64,000 nt of DNA from positions 248,001 through 312,000 of the forward strand of contig NZ_PXUE01000004.1 in the NCBI RefSeq assembly GCF_003020585.1. Reading direction: 5' to 3'. The stretch comes from Chryseobacterium aurantiacum. Its GTDB lineage: Bacteria; Bacteroidota; Bacteroidia; Flavobacteriales; Weeksellaceae. This document shows, piece after piece, positions 63,511-64,000 of the stretch (its first letter is position 1; every line of letters starts with the position of its first letter). A model generated the notes under the pieces. That model saw only the letters and a list, made by a program, of their open reading frames with translations, searched no databases and was not told where the DNA came from. Made by a program: the position numbers and the translations under genes.

Positions 63511-63669
63511 AAAATTAAAAGATTTAAAAATTAAAAAATTAAGAGATTAGAGAAGAGTAAAAGATAAAAGGCAAAGAAATTAAAGACAGGAAATTTAACC
63601 TGAGACTTTAAATCCTAAACTTTGAACCTTGTACTTTAAACTTCAAATCTCACATCTCAAATCTATATT

Positions 63670-64000
63670 ATGAGTGTTTTAATTATTGTTTTCCTAACGG
63701 CAGTTATTGCGTTATTTTCAGGAGTTTTTGAACAAGGAAAATTCGCAAGATACATTGGGATTTTGGGACTAATCATTGCATTGTATGTAAGCTTTATGCC
63801 TGAATGTTCGTTCTTCGATCAGTACAAGCATATGTATGAATACAGTGCCAATACGGCATTATTCACCAAAATATCAATTGTAACCACATTATTGTTATTC
63901 TTTCTGGGAGGTTTTGCATTCAGCAACCACAGAAGCCACCAGTCAGAATTATATGCATTGATGCTATTCGCATTAGTTGGAGGAATTGTTCTTTTCGGAT
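63670..64000 (+). CDS. nuoN: NADH-quinone oxidoreductase subunit N, N-terminal part (runs off the window)
   Basis: ATG 63670 opens a frame of 110 codons to the window end: MSVLIIVFLTAVIALFSGVF at the start, then hydrophobic segments (YIGILGLIIALYVSF, KISIVTTLLLFFLGGFAFSN, ALMLFALVGGIVLFG). It occupies the position of nuoN after nuoM and matches the first helices of that antiporter-like subunit. Confidence 0.88.
   Translation, partial: MSVLIIVFLTAVIALFSGVFEQGKFARYIGILGLIIALYVSFMPECSFFDQYKHMYEYSANTALFTKISIVTTLLLFFLGGFAFSNHRSHQSELYALMLFALVGGIVLFG

Overview
The window is an AT-rich (roughly one third G+C) chromosomal segment from a Flavobacteriia member, most likely Chryseobacterium or a close relative. 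Support comes from TAnnTTTG-type -7 promoter boxes, a type IX secretion C-terminal domain on a secreted nuclease, several Bacteroidota-specific families (DUF6493, DUF4822, MoxR-vWA-bpX ternary system), a short GG-leader 'bacteriocin-like' peptide and the short flavobacterial NuoG.

Positions 1-25676 are an accessory block, almost entirely on the minus strand. From left to right it holds: the N-terminus of a Ro60-like TROVE protein; a SWIM zinc-finger protein with two tandem DUF6493 proteins; a Pif1-like helicase; two ERI-1-like 3'-5' exonucleases; a metallophosphatase; a T4 Rnl2-type RNA ligase; a DinB-like protein; a cyclic-phosphate receiver protein; an ATP-grasp protein; and a YkuK-like RNase H-fold protein. 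Immediately upstream of this last group, and read in the same direction, is an unusual array (15854-17259) of nine tRNA or tRNA-like genes. Interspersed with them are at least six structured hairpins: four are copies of one family with covarying stems, and one ends in a free-standing copy of the Asp anticodon stem-loop. In front of the array sit a 41-codon ORF and an intrinsic terminator only a few bases from the first tRNA, with a possible antiterminator pairing, so the array looks attenuator-controlled. A second short ORF with a textbook promoter and terminator lies further upstream. The block ends with a six-gene MoxR/vWA/beta-propeller ternary system (18109-25676).

My main inference is that 10350-17542 is an RNA damage-and-repair locus. 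It pairs ligase, end-processing phosphatase, exonucleases and a cyclic-phosphate module with a co-transcribed supply of tRNAs and tRNA-arm mimics. The protein parts match the known syntax of predicted prokaryotic RNA-repair systems. The RNA array and its attenuator-like leader are the parts I do not recognise.

Positions 26052-50449 are mostly ordinary genes: two VOC proteins including methylmalonyl-CoA epimerase, deoD, a TatD nuclease, lipoproteins, a metallo-beta-lactamase-fold hydrolase, a Na+/H+ antiporter, a PhoD-type phosphatase, tRNA-Met, rbfA, an FtsX-like permease, a secreted endonuclease I, aroE, a DUF349 protein, ribD, a GG-leader cysteine-rich peptide, a YigZ family protein, a zinc metallopeptidase and a GNAT protein.

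Positions 50541-64000 are the respiratory complex I operon, nuoA through nuoN (nuoN runs off the end). An outer-membrane-type beta-barrel gene sits between nuoF and nuoG, NuoG is short, and many of the spacers are made of low-complexity repeated words.
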